Shown piece after piece: positions 20,153 through 29,556 of a stretch of DNA of 37,483 bases (position 1 is its first letter; every line of letters begins with the position of its first letter). Location of the stretch: positions 1-37,483 of the forward strand of contig JALRLK010000113.1 in assembly GCA_023254495.1 (NCBI GenBank), read 5' to 3'. Under the pieces are notes generated by a model, which saw nothing but the letters and a program-made list of their open reading frames with translations, searched no databases and was not told where the DNA came from. Source of the DNA: Marivivens sp. Lineage in GTDB: Bacteria > Pseudomonadota > Alphaproteobacteria > Rhodobacterales > Rhodobacteraceae. The position numbers and the translations under genes are program-made.

Positions 20153-20251
20153 CCGCCTCTCATTGGTGTTGGTGGCCCCTGCAAGGGGATGCCTGTCGGG
20201 TCTTTGACCAAAGGACAACGCCCTTCGACAACGCAAAGAAGGAGATCAGCC

Positions 20252-20872
20252 GTGACCAAACGCACGTCTGCCAAGTACAAAATCGATCGCCGCATGGGCG
20301 AAAACATCTGGGGCCGCCCGAAATCGCCGGTGAACCGCCGCGAATATGGCCCCGGCCAGCACGGCCAGCGCCGCAAGGCCAAACTGTCGGACTTCGGTCT
20401 GCAGCTGCGCGCCAAGCAGAAGCTCAAGGGCTACTATGGCGACCTGACCGAAAAGCAATTCCGTCGCATCTACGGCGAAGCCGAGCGTGTGAAGGGCGAT
20501 ACCGGTGAGAACCTCGTCGGTCTCCTCGAGCGCCGCCTCGACGCCGTCGTTTACCGCGCCAAGTTCGTGCCGACCGTTTTCGCGGCCCGTCAGTTCGTGA
20601 ACCACGCCCACGTCACCGTGAACGGCAAATCGGTCAACATCCCCTCCTACCGCGTGAAAGAGGGTGATGTGATCGAAGTTCGCCAGAAGTCCAAGCAAAT
20701 GGCCCTGGTGCTCGAAGCCGCCCAGTCGTCGGAGCGTGACGTTCCGGACTACCTCGAGGTCGACCACTCCAAGATGACCTGCACCTTCGTGCGGACCCCG
20801 TCGCTTGCCGATGTGCCCTATCCGGTCATGATGGAACCGAACCTCGTCGTCGAATACTACGCGAAGAACTAA
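20252..20872 (+). CDS. rpsD: 30S ribosomal protein S4
   Basis: GTG start after AGGAG-type [66 protein letters not shown]. Confidence 0.97.
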   Translation: MTKRTSAKYKIDRRMGENIWGRPKSPVNRREYGPGQHGQRRKAKLSDFGLQLRAKQKLKGYYGDLTEKQFRRIYGEAERVKGDTGENLVGLLERRLDAVVYRAKFVPTVFAARQFVNHAHVTVNGKSVNIPSYRVKEGDVIEVRQKSKQMALVLEAAQSSERDVPDYLEVDHSKMTCTFVRTPSLADVPYPVMMEPNLVVEYYAKN

Positions 20873-20892
20873 GGTTTCTCGCTTCAGTTTCG

Positions 20893-20921
20893 GGGCCGCG
20901 CCTAACCGGCGCGGCCCTTTT
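20893..20921 (+). terminator. Intrinsic terminator downstream of rpsD
   Basis: Perfect 10-bp stem GGGCCGCGCC-TAACC-GGCGCGGCCC followed by TTTT. Confidence 0.85.
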
Positions 20922-20975
20922 CGTTTATGGCCCACCGTTTTCGGGCCGCGAACCTACGAAAAGGAGATCCGAGCT

Positions 20976-22406
20976 ATGGCTGCGCAGACCCACAAGACCT
21001 ATCCCACCTACGGCCGCATTGACGGCCCTATCGCGATCATCGGCTTCGGCTCGATCGGCAAGGCAACCCTGCCGCTGATCGAACGTCATTTCGATTATGA
21101 CGCCTCCAAGCTGGTCGTGATCGACCCCAGCGCCGAGAGCAACAACTTCCTCTCGCAGCACGGGATCCGCCATCTTGAGGTTGGCCTGACGCCTGAGAAT
21201 TACCGCGAGGTTCTGGGCGAGGTCTTTGCCGACGGTAAGGGCTTTTGCGTCAACCTGTCGGTGGATGTCTCCTCGCTTGATGTGATGAAGCTCTGCCGTG
21301 AGCTTGGCGTTCTTTACATCGACACCGTGATCGAGCCCTGGGCCGGCTTCTATTTCGAGAGCGAGAACGTGGTGCGCACCAACTATGCGCTGCGCGAAGG
21401 CGTTCTGGCCGAGAAGGCTGCCAACCCCGGTGGCCCGACGGCGGTGAGCTGCTGTGGCGCCAACCCCGGCATGGTCTCGTGGTTCGTCAAGGAAGCGCTG
21501 ATGAAGCTCGTGGCCGATCTGGGCCGCGCTGATACCGAGCCGCAGAGCCGCGAGGGCTGGGGCAAGCTCATGCAGTCGCTGGGCGTCATGGGTATCCACA
21601 TTGCCGAGCGCGACACGCAGGCCCGCCGCCTGCCGCGCCCGCGCGGGGTTTTCGTCAATACATGGTCGGTCGAGGGCTTTATCTCCGAGGGCTTCCAGCC
21701 GGCCGAGCTGGGTTGGGGCACCCATGAAAAGTGGTTCCCCGAAAACGGCCACAGCTATGACGAAGGCTGTCAGGCCGCGATCTGGCTGGATCGTCCCGGC
21801 GCCATGACCCGCGTTCACACCTGGTGCCCGACGCCCGGCCCGCAGTTCGGCCTTTTGGTGACCCACAACGAGGCGATCTCGATCTCGGACTATTATACCG
21901 TTGGCGCCGCCGGTAACCCTGAGTTCCGCCCGACCTGCCACTATGCCTATCACCCGAGCGATGATGCGACCCTGAGCCTTGACGAGATGTTCGGCTCGGG
22001 CCGCCAGCAGACCCTTCACGAAATCCTTGCCCCCGACGAGATCGTCGAAGGCATCGACGAACTGGGCGTGCTGCTCTACGGCCACGAGAAGAACGCGCTC
22101 TGGTATGGCTCACGCCTGTCGAACGCCGAGGCCCGCACCCTTGCGCCCTATCAGAACGCGACGGGGATGCAGGTCAGCAGCGCGGTTCTGGCGGGTATGG
22201 TCTGGGCGCTTGAAAACCCGACCGCTGGCATCGTCGAGACCGACGAGATGGACCACAAGCGCTGCCTCGAGGTTCAGCGCCCCTATCTCGGGCCGGTTGA
22301 GGGCCACTACACCGACTGGACCCCGCTGCAGGACCGCTGGCAGCAGTTCAACGAAGATATCGACGAGTCGGACCCCTGGCAGTTCCGCAACGTTCTGGCG
22401 TCGTAA
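20976..22406 (+). CDS. hss: Homospermidine synthase
   Basis: 476 aa; MAAQTHKTYPTYGRIDGPIAIIGFGSIGKATLPLIERHFDYD...YIDTVIEPWAGFYFESENVVRTNYALRE...SCCGANPGMVSWFVKEAL. Confidence 0.92.
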   Translation: MAAQTHKTYPTYGRIDGPIAIIGFGSIGKATLPLIERHFDYDASKLVVIDPSAESNNFLSQHGIRHLEVGLTPENYREVLGEVFADGKGFCVNLSVDVSSLDVMKLCRELGVLYIDTVIEPWAGFYFESENVVRTNYALREGVLAEKAANPGGPTAVSCCGANPGMVSWFVKEALMKLVADLGRADTEPQSREGWGKLMQSLGVMGIHIAERDTQARRLPRPRGVFVNTWSVEGFISEGFQPAELGWGTHEKWFPENGHSYDEGCQAAIWLDRPGAMTRVHTWCPTPGPQFGLLVTHNEAISISDYYTVGAAGNPEFRPTCHYAYHPSDDATLSLDEMFGSGRQQTLHEILAPDEIVEGIDELGVLLYGHEKNALWYGSRLSNAEARTLAPYQNATGMQVSSAVLAGMVWALENPTAGIVETDEMDHKRCLEVQRPYLGPVEGHYTDWTPLQDRWQQFNEDIDESDPWQFRNVLAS

Positions 22407-22415
22407 AGCCACGAT

Positions 22416-22438
22416 GCGCGGCGGGATTCCCGCCGCGC
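22416..22438 (+). terminator. Strong hairpin downstream of homospermidine synthase
   Basis: Perfect 10-bp stem GCGCGGCGGG-ATT-CCCGCCGCGC; U-tract weak (gctcttgtct). Confidence 0.55.
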
Positions 22439-22502
22439 GCTCTTGTCTCTGGAAAGCGCCCGTTCGCCTCGCTATGAGGGTCCGAACGCGACGAGAGACA
22501 AA

Positions 22503-23588
22503 ATGGCCAGCAAGATCAAACCGCAACCCGGTATCATGGATATCGCCCTCTATGTGAGCGGCGAAAGCACGCTTGCGGGCCGCAAGGACGTTTTGAAACT
22601 CTCGTCCAACGAAAACCCCTATGGTCCGTCTGACAAGGCCAAGGTGGCCTTCGCGCGAAACGCGCAGGCATTGCACCGTTATCCCTCGACCGATCACGCC
22701 GCCCTGCGGGCTGCGATTGCCGAAGTGCGCGGGCTGGATGCGGAGCGGATCATTTGCGGCGTGGGCTCGGATGAGGTCTTGCAGTTCATCGCTCAGGCCT
22801 ATGCCGGCAAGGGCGATGAGGTGATCTATACCGAGCACGGCTTCTCGATGTATCCGATCCTCGCCAAGTCGGTCGGCGCCAAGCCGGTCGAGGTGGGCGA
22901 GACTGATCGGGTCGTAGACGTGGACAAGATCCTCGCTGCCTGCGGCCCAAAGACGAAGATCGTCTTTATCGCCAATCCGGCGAACCCGACCGGCACGATG
23001 ATCCCCGAGAAAGAGGTTCGCAGGCTTGCCGATAGCCTGCCGGCACAGGCAATTCTCGTCCTCGACGGGGCATATGCCGAGTTTGTGGATGGCTACGATG
23101 GCGGCGCATTGCTCGTGGAGAGAAGCGACAACATCGTGATGACCCGGACCTTCTCCAAGATCTATGGCCTCGGCGGCCTGAGGATCGGCTGGGGCTATGG
23201 TCCGAAAGCGATCATCGACGTGCTCAACCGCGTGCGCCAGCCCTTCAACCTTTCGGAGACCCAACTGGCCACGGCCGAGGCGGCGATCCGCGATGTTGAG
23301 TTCACAGAAAAGTGCCGGACCGAGAACGCCCGCTGGCGGGAATGGCTCGTCAAGCAGCTGCGCGAGCTGGGGCTCGAGGCCGACACTTCGACCGCGAACT
23401 TCGTGCTGGCCCGCTTTGCCTCGGCGCAAGAGGCCGAAGGCTGTGATGCCCATCTGAAATCCGAAGGCATTATCGTCCGGCGTGTTGCGGGCTATAAGCT
23501 CCCTAACTGCCTGCGGATCACCGTGGGCGACGAATCCGCCTGCCGCCGCGTGATCCACGCGATTGGCCAGTTCAAAGGGGTCCGCTGA
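22503..23588 (+). CDS. hisC: Histidinol-phosphate aminotransferase
   Basis: [46 protein letters not shown]...[20 protein letters not shown] (PLP lysine motif). Confidence 0.94.
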   Translation: MASKIKPQPGIMDIALYVSGESTLAGRKDVLKLSSNENPYGPSDKAKVAFARNAQALHRYPSTDHAALRAAIAEVRGLDAERIICGVGSDEVLQFIAQAYAGKGDEVIYTEHGFSMYPILAKSVGAKPVEVGETDRVVDVDKILAACGPKTKIVFIANPANPTGTMIPEKEVRRLADSLPAQAILVLDGAYAEFVDGYDGGALLVERSDNIVMTRTFSKIYGLGGLRIGWGYGPKAIIDVLNRVRQPFNLSETQLATAEAAIRDVEFTEKCRTENARWREWLVKQLRELGLEADTSTANFVLARFASAQEAEGCDAHLKSEGIIVRRVAGYKLPNCLRITVGDESACRRVIHAIGQFKGVR

Positions 23589-24508
23589 TGGCTGTGATCT
23601 ATGACCGTGTCGCCCTGATCGGCCTTGGCCTGATTGCCGGCTCCATGTCGCTTGCCATGCGCCGCGATGGCTTGGCAAAAGAGGTCGTGGGCTATGCCCG
23701 CTCCGCCGAGACCCGCGCCACCGCCCGCGAGATCGGCCTTGTCGATCGCGTCTGCGATAGCCTCGCCGATGCTGTGAAAGATGCCGACCTTGTGGTTTTG
23801 GCCGTGCCTGTCGGTGCGATGGGCGCTGTTGCCGAAGAGATGGCCCCCTTCCTCAAGCCCGGCGCGACCGTGAGCGATGTAGGCTCGGTCAAAGGCGCAG
23901 TGATCGTCGCCGTTGGCCCGCATATCCCCGAAGGCGTCGATTTCATCCCCGCCCACCCGCTTGCCGGTACCGAACATTCGGGGCCCCGTTCGGGCTTTGC
24001 CGAGCTCTTCGAGAACCGCTGGACGATCCTCGTCCCGGGCGAGGCGGGGCCGGAGGCCGTGGCCAAGCTGCGGGCGCTTTGGGAAGGGATGGGAGCGAAT
24101 GTCGACGAGATGGACGCCGATCACCACGATCTTGTCCTCGCTGTCACCAGCCACACGCCGCACCTCATCGCCTATACGATGGTGGGCGTGGCCGACGATC
24201 TGCGGCGCGTGACCGATAGCGAGGTCATCAAATATTCCGCCGCCGGTTTCCGCGATTTCACGCGGATTGCCGCCTCCGACCCGACCATGTGGCGCGACGT
24301 CTTCCTCAACAACAAAGAGGCGACGCTGGAAATCCTCGGCCGCTTCACCGAAGAGCTTTTCGCGCTGCAGCGGGCGATCCGCACCGGCGATGGCGACCAT
24401 CTGCACGCCTATTTCACCCGCACCCGCGCCATCCGCCGGGGGATTATCGAGGCGGGGCAGGATACCTCTGCGCCCAACTTTGGCCGGGTGCCGGAAAAGA
24501 AGAGCTAG
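23588..24508 (+). CDS. tyrC: Prephenate/arogenate dehydrogenase family protein
   Basis: [55 protein letters not shown]...HPLAGTEHSGPRSGFAELFENRW; overlaps hisC. Confidence 0.9.
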   Translation: MAVIYDRVALIGLGLIAGSMSLAMRRDGLAKEVVGYARSAETRATAREIGLVDRVCDSLADAVKDADLVVLAVPVGAMGAVAEEMAPFLKPGATVSDVGSVKGAVIVAVGPHIPEGVDFIPAHPLAGTEHSGPRSGFAELFENRWTILVPGEAGPEAVAKLRALWEGMGANVDEMDADHHDLVLAVTSHTPHLIAYTMVGVADDLRRVTDSEVIKYSAAGFRDFTRIAASDPTMWRDVFLNNKEATLEILGRFTEELFALQRAIRTGDGDHLHAYFTRTRAIRRGIIEAGQDTSAPNFGRVPEKKS

Positions 24509-25488
24509 AAGCTCGGCAAATAGCCGATCGGGAACATCCCGAGCCAGATTTGCCCCTTTTCGATCGTTAGCGGGACTTCGACAGTCTCCGCCCTTTGAGC
24601 GAAGCTCGCGCCGACCGATCGCCATGTCTTTTCGTCGGCTGGGTGGATGAGGCCCGCGTTGACGCCGAGGCTCACCATCCGGTCCCAGCCGGTGACCTCG
24701 ACGGTGATCTTGCCACTTGGCTGACCGCCTTCAGAGGTGAGCGCGCCGCTGACCGACATGACGAGATCTCCCCAAACAAGGCGCATTTCCTTGAGGTCGA
24801 GGCCAATGAGAGCGGGCGTCGGGCCTGTCAGAGCGGAGGAATCAAGTGGGCGGTCGAAAGCCAGTGCCGCATCAAATTTCAGCATTTCGATAGAGGCGGG
24901 TAGGTCGGCCTTCGGATCAAACTGTGTGCGCATCGCAAGAGGAAGGACAAGCTCGCTCGTATCGAGATAGGCGTCATAGCCCAGCCCGTCTTCCGAGGCG
25001 GATCGCATGGCGACAAGGGCGCGGTCGGCGGAGGCGGCCCAACCTGTCTTGGATTGCAGGCCCACGCGTCCGACCTCGACCGTCGCTGTCTGGAGTGCAG
25101 GGTTTGTCGAAACTGTGACCGTAGCCGAGGCCCGCATCCCCTCCGAACTGATCGTGATCGAATCCCCGCCGATCCGAAGGCGCTGGTCCTCGGGCCAGAC
25201 GGCGATCACCTTGTTCGGCTGATAGCTGAGGGAAAGGAGCTGAAAGATCGGGGTCTGCCAACCGAATTCGCCGCTGGGATCGGCCAGATCGAGACCCGTC
25301 AGGGTCGTATCGAACCGCGAGGGGAAGCCACGGGTTTCCAGGCTTTCATAGCCGACCTGCCAGCCGTTGTCGGAAAGGTGCTCAAGAAATGCAGCGCCCT
25401 GTTTCTCGACCGCTCTCTGCCCAACATACCAGTAGCCGCCCCAAAGAGCCGCCAGAGCGAGGGTCACGATAAGGAGAAAGCGCATCAT
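24505..25488 (-). CDS. DUF2125 domain-containing protein
   Basis: MMRFLLIVTLALAALWGGYWYVGQRAVEKQGAAFLEHLSDNGWQVGYESLETRGFPSRFDTTLTGLDLADP; N-terminal TM/signal anchor, DUF2125-like. Confidence 0.82.
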   Translation of the reverse strand: MMRFLLIVTLALAALWGGYWYVGQRAVEKQGAAFLEHLSDNGWQVGYESLETRGFPSRFDTTLTGLDLADPSGEFGWQTPIFQLLSLSYQPNKVIAVWPEDQRLRIGGDSITISSEGMRASATVTVSTNPALQTATVEVGRVGLQSKTGWAASADRALVAMRSASEDGLGYDAYLDTSELVLPLAMRTQFDPKADLPASIEMLKFDAALAFDRPLDSSALTGPTPALIGLDLKEMRLVWGDLVMSVSGALTSEGGQPSGKITVEVTGWDRMVSLGVNAGLIHPADEKTWRSVGASFAQRAETVEVPLTIEKGQIWLGMFPIGYLPSF

Positions 25489-25549
25489 GGGGGTTTCCGG
25501 GTGGTTTCGAACCGCGTTATAGGCAAGCGGCACAACGAGGGCCAGCATC

Positions 25550-26080
25550 ATGCCGCTGTGGATATTCGGCTACGGATCACTTCTCTGGCATCCCGGCTTT
25601 GAGCCGGCCGATCGGGTTCGCGCACGCCTTGCGGGCTATCACCGCAGCTTTTGTATGCTGTCGATCCATCATCGCGGGACGGTCGAGAAGCCGGGCCTCG
25701 TTCTGGCGTTGGACGCGGTCGGCGCGAGCTTTTGCGATGGCTTGGCATTGCGGGTGCGCGAGGGTGAGGAAGAGGCGGTTCTTGCCTACCTGCGCGAACG
25801 CGAGCTGATTTCCTCGGCCTATGTCGAGACTACGGTCAGCCTGTCGCTGGAGGATGGCCGCAAGATCGAGGCGGTGGCCTATGTGATCGACCCCGATCAC
25901 GAGCAATACTGCCAATTCGACCTTGAGGAGCAGGCGCATCGCATCGCGGGCGCGGTCGGTGGGCGGGGGCCGAACCCCGAATATCTGTTCAATACGGCCG
26001 ACCATCTGGCCGAGCTTGGCATCCATGATTCCGACCTCGCGTGGCTTTGTGGTCGCGTCCGGGAGCTGACCGGCAGCTAG
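25550..26080 (+). CDS. Gamma-glutamylcyclotransferase, ChaC-like
   Basis: MPLWIFGYGSLLWHPGFEPADRVRARLAGYHRSFCMLSIHHRGTVEKPGLVLALD; YGSL motif and ChaC-type C-terminus EYLFNTADHLAELGI. Confidence 0.9.
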   Translation: MPLWIFGYGSLLWHPGFEPADRVRARLAGYHRSFCMLSIHHRGTVEKPGLVLALDAVGASFCDGLALRVREGEEEAVLAYLRERELISSAYVETTVSLSLEDGRKIEAVAYVIDPDHEQYCQFDLEEQAHRIAGAVGGRGPNPEYLFNTADHLAELGIHDSDLAWLCGRVRELTGS

Positions 26081-26155
26081 AGCGACAAAACGGTTGGGTT
26101 TCACAATCCGCCCGACTATGCTCACGCCAACAATAACCAGACAGGAACCTGTGCC

Positions 26156-27325
26156 TTGACGGACATCAGGGAGCCCGAGGCCGAGCCGTATTTTTCGCGC
26201 CCCTTGCGCCAGATCACATCGATGCTGATTGCGCTCGGCCTGATCGGGGCCGGGGCCTATGTCGGTTTTCCGACGCTTGACGCGATCTTCTGGTCAAATC
26301 CCTATCTGAACGGGCTGATCCTTGCCGTGTTCTTTCTCGGCATCCTGTCCTGTTTCGGGCAGGTCATTCAGCTCATGTATTCGGTCCAGTGGATCGAAAC
26401 CTTCTCGCGCTCGCAAAGCGGGGAAAAGCCGCCCTCACTTCTGGCGCCGCTTGCCACGCTGATGCGGTCGCGGGGTGCGCGGATGCACCTGTCGCAAAGC
26501 TCCTCTCGTTCGATCCTCGACTCGGTCGGCAGCCGGATCGACGAAGACCGCGAGATTACGCGCTATCTCGGCAGCACGCTCATCTTCCTCGGGCTTCTCG
26601 GCACATTCTACGGCCTGGCGACAACCGTTCCGGCGCTTGTCGACACGATCCGCTCGCTCACCCCCAAGGATGGCGAGACCGGCGCCGAGGTGTTCGGGCG
26701 CCTTCAGGCGGGGCTCGAGGCCCAGCTTGGCGGTATGGGCACGGCCTTTTCCTCGTCGCTTCTCGGTCTTGCCGGATCGTTGATCGTCGGGCTTTTGGAG
26801 CTTTTCGCCGGCCACGGTCAGAACCGTTTTTATCGCGAGCTTGAAGAATGGTTGTCGTCGATCACCCGCCTTGGGTTTGCCAGTGGCGACGAGCTTGCCG
26901 CTGCAACCGGGGGCGATGCCAGCGGGGCGGTAGCCCATATCGCCGAGCATCTCGAAGCGATGCAAATGATGTTGACCCAGTCTGACATCAATCGCTCGCA
27001 AGTGGATGACCGGATGAACGACCTGATTGGCGCAGTGAACCGGCTGGCAGGTCAGTTGGAAGAGTGTGGCGCCAAAGATGCCATGCTCAAGATGGCCGAA
27101 GGGCAGAAGGAACTGATCGACCAGTTGGCAAGCAGCGGGGTCGATGGCCTTGATGCCGAAAGCCGGATGCGCTTGCGGTCGATCGACGTCCAGCTGCTCC
27201 GCATTCTGGAAGAGCTTTCGGTTGGCCGACAGGAAACCCTCAGCGAGCTGCGGGGCGATATCGCGGGCCTGACGCGAGCGCTGCGGCAGGGGCGTGGGCG
27301 ACCTGACAGCGCCGGCCGGAGCTGA
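26156..27325 (+). CDS. MotA/TolQ/ExbB-like proton channel family protein
   Basis: TTG start; TM segments, then DREITRYLGSTLIFLGLLGTFYGLATTVPALVDTI...LGGMGTAFSSSLLGLAGSLIVGLLELFAG, characteristic of the ExbB/TolQ/MotA core helices. Confidence 0.88.
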   Translation: MTDIREPEAEPYFSRPLRQITSMLIALGLIGAGAYVGFPTLDAIFWSNPYLNGLILAVFFLGILSCFGQVIQLMYSVQWIETFSRSQSGEKPPSLLAPLATLMRSRGARMHLSQSSSRSILDSVGSRIDEDREITRYLGSTLIFLGLLGTFYGLATTVPALVDTIRSLTPKDGETGAEVFGRLQAGLEAQLGGMGTAFSSSLLGLAGSLIVGLLELFAGHGQNRFYRELEEWLSSITRLGFASGDELAAATGGDASGAVAHIAEHLEAMQMMLTQSDINRSQVDDRMNDLIGAVNRLAGQLEECGAKDAMLKMAEGQKELIDQLASSGVDGLDAESRMRLRSIDVQLLRILEELSVGRQETLSELRGDIAGLTRALRQGRGRPDSAGRS

Positions 27326-27327
27326 CG

Positions 27328-29508
27328 ATGGCGCTGAGCCAAAGAGGCGGGAACAGGTTTCAGGCCAATACCTGGCCCGGTTTCGTCGATGCGATGACGG
27401 GGCTGCTCCTCGTCCTGATGTTCGTGCTGACCATCTTCATGGTCATCCAGTTCGTCCTCCGCGAGACAATTACGGGACAGGAATCCAAGCTCAGCCAACT
27501 CACCGCCGAGATCAGTGCCCTGACCGAAGCCCTGGGCCTCGAGCGCGACCGCTCCTCGGCGCTGGCGGGGCAGGTCGGAAGCCTGACATCGACCCTCAGC
27601 GATCTGAATGATCAAAACTCGGCTCAGGCGGCCCTTATTGCGGCACTGACCGCCGAGCAGGACACGCAGGCCATCGCATTGGCTGAAGCTGAAAACCGGA
27701 TCACCGGCTTCGAGGCTCAGGTGGCGGGCCTTCTGGCCCAACGCGCCGACCTGCGCGATCAGGTCGCGGGGCTAGAGGCCGATCAGGCGCGGATGATCGA
27801 CGAGCAGGAGGCGCTGAACCTCGCGCTGGCGCAGGCCCGTGACGAGATCGACGCCTCGGCCGAAGCGGCCCGCCTTGCCGCTGCCCGCCGTGAGGCACTC
27901 GAAGCCTTGGTGGCCGATCTCAACGCCAACTCTGATGCCGATGCCGAGAAAATCTCAGAGCTTGAAGCCGCAGCACTTGCCGATGCCGCCGCGGCCGAGG
28001 CGTTGCGCCAGAAACTCGCTGACGCCGATGCCGAATTGACCGCCATGACGCTTGCCCTCGAGGCCCAGCGCAAGAAGGCCGAGGATACATTGACCCTTCT
28101 CGCCGCCGCGGATGCCGCTCGGGAGAACCTCGATATCAACCTTGCCAACGCCCTTTTGGCGCAGGCACAGGCGGAGGCCGCGCTCGAGCGCATGAGGGCC
28201 GACAGTGGCGATCTTGATGCGCGGCTGGCGGCGGCTCTTTCGCTTCAGGATGCGACCGAAGCCCAGCTCGAAGAGGCGCGCGCCGCGTTGGCTGCCGCTG
28301 AAACCAGCAACCAAGATCTGACCGTGCGATTGGCAGCCGCGATTGCCGCGCGTGATGAAGCGTCGACAAGCCTCGACACGGTGCAGGCCGCGCTCGACAA
28401 GGCGCTCGAGGATGGCCGGTTGAGCGAGGCCGACCTGCAAAGCCGCCTTGCCGCCGCCCTTCTAGCGAAGGAAGCTCTGGCGCAGGAAATCGCTGCCGCG
28501 GCCGCCGCAGGAGAGCAGGCCGAGGCCGACAAGCAGTCGCTCGAGGAACGTTTGGCCGAGGCGCTGTTGGCGCGGCAGGCGCTTGATGCCAAGGTGGCGG
28601 CACTGTCGGAAACGCAGGATGAAACCGCGCAAGGCCGTGCCGACCTTGAGGGGCGGCTTGCCGAAGCGTTCGCAGCGATTGCTGCCGCCAAGGCAGACGC
28701 CTCCGAGATGATGACAGAGCGCGAGCGTCAAGCGGCCCTCTTGGCGCAGGCCAACAAAGAGCTTTCGGCCGAGCAGGCGCTATCTGCCGAAAGCCAGCGG
28801 CAGGTTGCGCTTCTGAACGAACAGGTCGTTGAGCTGCGCCGCCAGATTGCTACGCTGCAGGCCTTGCTCGATATCGCCGATCAGGCCGATGCCGAGGCCA
28901 AGGTGCAGATCGAATCCCTCGGCACCCAGCTCAACACCGCGCTGGCCCGTGTTGCCAGCGAAGAGCGGCAGCGCCGGGCGCTCGAGGAGGCGGAACGCAT
29001 CCGCCTTGAGGCCGAGAAGGCGCGGCTTGAGGCCAAGGCGCGCGATCTTGAAAGCTACAAGTCCGAGTTCTTTGGCCAGATCCGCACGGTTCTTGCCGCG
29101 CAGGAAGGCATTCGGATCGAGGGCGACCGCTTTGTCTTTTCATCCGAGGTTCTGTTCGAGACCGCCCGCGCCGACCTTTCTGACGAAGGGCGCGCTGAAA
29201 TGGCCAAGGTGGCGGCGATCCTGCGGACGATTTCCGATGAAATCCCCTCCGAGATCGACTGGATCATCCGTGTCGATGGCCATACCGATAATGTGCCGCT
29301 GTCGGGCGGCGGGCTCTATCGCAATAACTGGGAACTGAGCCAGGCGCGTGCTCTTTCAGTCGTAGTCTACATGGTCGAGCAGGAAGGCATCGACCCGCGA
29401 CGCCTGTCGGCCAACGGCTTTGGCGAATATCAGCCGATCAATCCCGACAACACGTCCGAGGCGCGGGCGCAGAACCGGCGGATCGAGCTCAAGCTGACCG
29501 AACGCTAA
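27328..29508 (+). CDS. MotB-like protein: single TM, long periplasmic coiled coil, OmpA-like peptidoglycan-binding domain
   Basis: N-terminal WPGFVDAMTGLLLVLMFVLTIFMVIQ with Asp at the MotB/TolR/ExbD proton position; Ala/Glu/Leu-rich coiled coil; C-terminal IRVDGHTDNVPLSGGGLYRNNWELSQARALSVVVYM...NRRIELKL. Confidence 0.9.
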   Translation: MALSQRGGNRFQANTWPGFVDAMTGLLLVLMFVLTIFMVIQFVLRETITGQESKLSQLTAEISALTEALGLERDRSSALAGQVGSLTSTLSDLNDQNSAQAALIAALTAEQDTQAIALAEAENRITGFEAQVAGLLAQRADLRDQVAGLEADQARMIDEQEALNLALAQARDEIDASAEAARLAAARREALEALVADLNANSDADAEKISELEAAALADAAAAEALRQKLADADAELTAMTLALEAQRKKAEDTLTLLAAADAARENLDINLANALLAQAQAEAALERMRADSGDLDARLAAALSLQDATEAQLEEARAALAAAETSNQDLTVRLAAAIAARDEASTSLDTVQAALDKALEDGRLSEADLQSRLAAALLAKEALAQEIAAAAAAGEQAEADKQSLEERLAEALLARQALDAKVAALSETQDETAQGRADLEGRLAEAFAAIAAAKADASEMMTERERQAALLAQANKELSAEQALSAESQRQVALLNEQVVELRRQIATLQALLDIADQADAEAKVQIESLGTQLNTALARVASEERQRRALEEAERIRLEAEKARLEAKARDLESYKSEFFGQIRTVLAAQEGIRIEGDRFVFSSEVLFETARADLSDEGRAEMAKVAAILRTISDEIPSEIDWIIRVDGHTDNVPLSGGGLYRNNWELSQARALSVVVYMVEQEGIDPRRLSANGFGEYQPINPDNTSEARAQNRRIELKLTER
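28000..28740 (+). repeat. Degenerate heptad-spaced internal protein repeat ([DNSA]LxxxLAxA) inside the coiled coil
   Basis: Repeat starts at residues 225, 267, 295, 330, 369, 404 and 439, with spacings 42, 28, 35, 39, 35 and 35. Confidence 0.75.
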
Positions 29509-29510
29509 AG

Positions 29511-29538
29511 AAAAACCCCGCCGGTTGGCGGGGTTTCT
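29511..29538. terminator. Bidirectional intrinsic terminator between the OmpA-domain gene and clpA
   Basis: AAACCCCGCC-GGTT-GGCGGGGTTT, perfect 10-bp stem with A-tract and T-tract, between convergent genes. Confidence 0.85.
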
Positions 29539-29556
29539 CGTTTCACTTTGGTTGGA

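Noticed and set aside
26156-29508. Zorya anti-phage defense (ZorA/ZorB-like pair)
   Set aside because: ExbB/MotA plus OmpA-domain pairing resembles ZorAB, but there is no ZorC, ZorD or ZorE nearby, the flanks are housekeeping genes, and the long coiled coil is on the OmpA partner, not as a ZorA cytoplasmic tail.
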